Origin: an uncultured Verrucomicrobiota bacterium
GTDB lineage: Bacteria > Verrucomicrobiota > Verrucomicrobiia > Verrucomicrobiales > Verrucomicrobiaceae
Reading direction: 5' to 3'
Length of the DNA: 35,456 nt
NCBI GenBank assembly: GCA_903960845.1
Contig: CAJCCF010000428.1
Span: forward strand, 1 to 35,456
Positions 34,393-35,456 of this stretch are shown piece by piece (the first letter of the stretch is position 1; every line of letters begins with the position of its first letter). Position numbers and translations under genes: made by a program. The notes under the pieces are model-generated. The model was not told the origin of the DNA. It made no database searches and saw nothing but the letters and a program-made list of their open reading frames with translations.

Positions 34393-35456
34393 ATGGCAGA
34401 CTCCTTTGTCCATCTCCACCTGCACTCCGAGTATTCGCTCCTCGACGGAGCCGTGCGTCTCGACGACCTCGTCGCGCGCACGAAGAAGTTGGAGATGCCG
34501 GCGGTGGCATTGACAGACCACGGCAATCTTTACGGCAGCATCGACTTCTACATGGCGGCAAAGAAGGCCAAGCTGAAGGCCATCCTCGGCTGCGAGGTCT
34601 ATCTGGCTCCCGGCTCGATGCATGAAAAGAAGGACATCCAGGGGAGAAAACGCGAGTCCCACCTGACGCTGTTAGCCTCCAGCAATGAAGGTTACGAAAA
34701 CCTCTCACGCCTGGTCACTGAATCACACCTCTACGGCAAGTGGGACAATCCGCGCCTCGACAGGGAACTGCTGCGCAAGCACAGCAAAGGCCTCATCTGC
34801 CTGAGCGGCTGCCTCAAAGGCGAGATTAACGAACTCCTTCTCAGCGATCGCAAAGACGAGGCGGAACGAAGCCTCGTGGAATTTCGTGACATCTTCGGGC
34901 CGGAAAATTTCTACCTCGAGCTCATGGATCACGGCATGGAGCAGCAGCGCACCGTGACGCGGCAACTCCTCGAATGGGCACCCAAATACGGTCTCAAAAC
35001 CGTGGCCACCAATGACGTGCATTTCATGGATCGTGGCGACCATGAGAGTCATGACGTCATGATCTGCATTGGTTCAGGCGCCAACGTGCATGACGTGAAC
35101 CGCGTCACCTACTCGCCCGAGGTTTACTTCAAAACGGCGGAGGAAATGCGCGCCCTGTTCCGCGAGATCCCCGAGGCCTGCGACAACACCCTGGAGATCG
35201 CGGAGCGCTGCGACATCAGCATCAAGCTCGATGCCACAAGCATTGAGCGTTACCCGCAATACAAGCCGCCCGGTGGTGAGGATCGAAATGACTATCTGCG
35301 CTTTCTCTGCGAGGAGGGACTGATCCGTCGTTATGGTCGCGACCGCGCGCTGAATGACGAGGTCCTGCGCAAACGCATGGACTATGAGCTGGCGTTGCTC
35401 GGTGAAAAAAACTTCACCAGCTACTTCCTCATCGTTTGGGATTTCATCAACTGGGC
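34393..35456 (+). CDS. dnaE: DNA polymerase III alpha subunit, 5' part
   Basis: The first 354 codons of the replicative polymerase, cut by the window edge. The PHP domain is clear: HLHLHSEYSLLDGAV at 7-21, LTDHGNLYGSIDFY, and TNDVHF with the later metal-ligand positions. The segment AILGCEVYLAPGS and the transition to the polymerase domain (FTSYFLIVWDFINW at the edge) match DnaE. The ATG at 34393 is the only sensible start, since the conserved N-terminus begins within 6 residues. It is preceded by a 142-bp gap after pyrE. Confidence 0.95.
   Translation, partial: MADSFVHLHLHSEYSLLDGAVRLDDLVARTKKLEMPAVALTDHGNLYGSIDFYMAAKKAKLKAILGCEVYLAPGSMHEKKDIQGRKRESHLTLLASSNEGYENLSRLVTESHLYGKWDNPRLDRELLRKHSKGLICLSGCLKGEINELLLSDRKDEAERSLVEFRDIFGPENFYLELMDHGMEQQRTVTRQLLEWAPKYGLKTVATNDVHFMDRGDHESHDVMICIGSGANVHDVNRVTYSPEVYFKTAEEMRALFREIPEACDNTLEIAERCDISIKLDATSIERYPQYKPPGGEDRNDYLRFLCEEGLIRRYGRDRALNDEVLRKRMDYELALLGEKNFTSYFLIVWDFINW

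Overview
The window looks like a chromosomal segment from a free-living member of the Verrucomicrobiota, probably of the Verrucomicrobiaceae/Prosthecobacter type. The base composition is GC-rich. The gene content mixes a planctomycete/verrucomicrobial secreted 'cytochrome-DUF1549-DUF1553 / DUF1501' pair, several exported sulfatases and a sialidase-fold hydrolase with Gram-negative envelope genes (TonB receptor, TolC-like protein, RND pump). The lineage is inferred from these families; no rRNA gene is present to confirm it.

Left part (1-4964): a short coding remnant preceded by a 21-bp tandem repeat, then a minus-strand operon (aldolase of the dihydrodipicolinate synthase/N-acetylneuraminate lyase family, sialidase-fold protein, SGNH esterase). 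A divergent AraC-type regulator flanks it, with a perfect inverted repeat in the shared control region. This looks like a small carbohydrate-scavenging unit, but key residues make sialic acid itself uncertain.

5034-13578: a plus-strand run of secreted proteins: an unknown exported protein, an NHL-propeller protein resembling peptidyl-hydroxyglycine amidating lyase, the PSCyt1/DUF1549/DUF1553 and DUF1501 pair, and two sulfatases. It suggests degradation of sulfated polysaccharide. 13678-20105: mostly housekeeping and metabolism: lpdA, a small membrane protein, an aminotransferase, RarD, an exported glutathione peroxidase with a clear terminator, and ribD overlapping a HAD phosphatase.

20148-31089 is the most interesting region: a ten-gene plus-strand metal locus. 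A His-rich exported protein, a TolC-like outer membrane protein, a DUF3147-like membrane protein, a membrane-fusion protein with a His-rich tail and a heavy-metal RND pump are followed by a small Cys/His protein. Then comes a module matching CnrY-CnrX-CnrH (membrane anti-sigma, periplasmic metal sensor, ECF sigma factor), and finally a TonB-dependent receptor. The CnrX-like protein keeps all five known metal ligands at exact spacing. The pump gene carries an in-frame palindromic element of about 169 bp in a cytoplasmic loop. A separate zinc-ribbon lipoprotein follows.

Right part (31314-35456): secG with a very long Ala/Pro tail, an M23 peptidase, a membrane-anchored nuclease-like protein, pyrE, and the 5' part of dnaE, cut by the window edge. 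I saw no tRNA, rRNA, CRISPR array or transposase gene.
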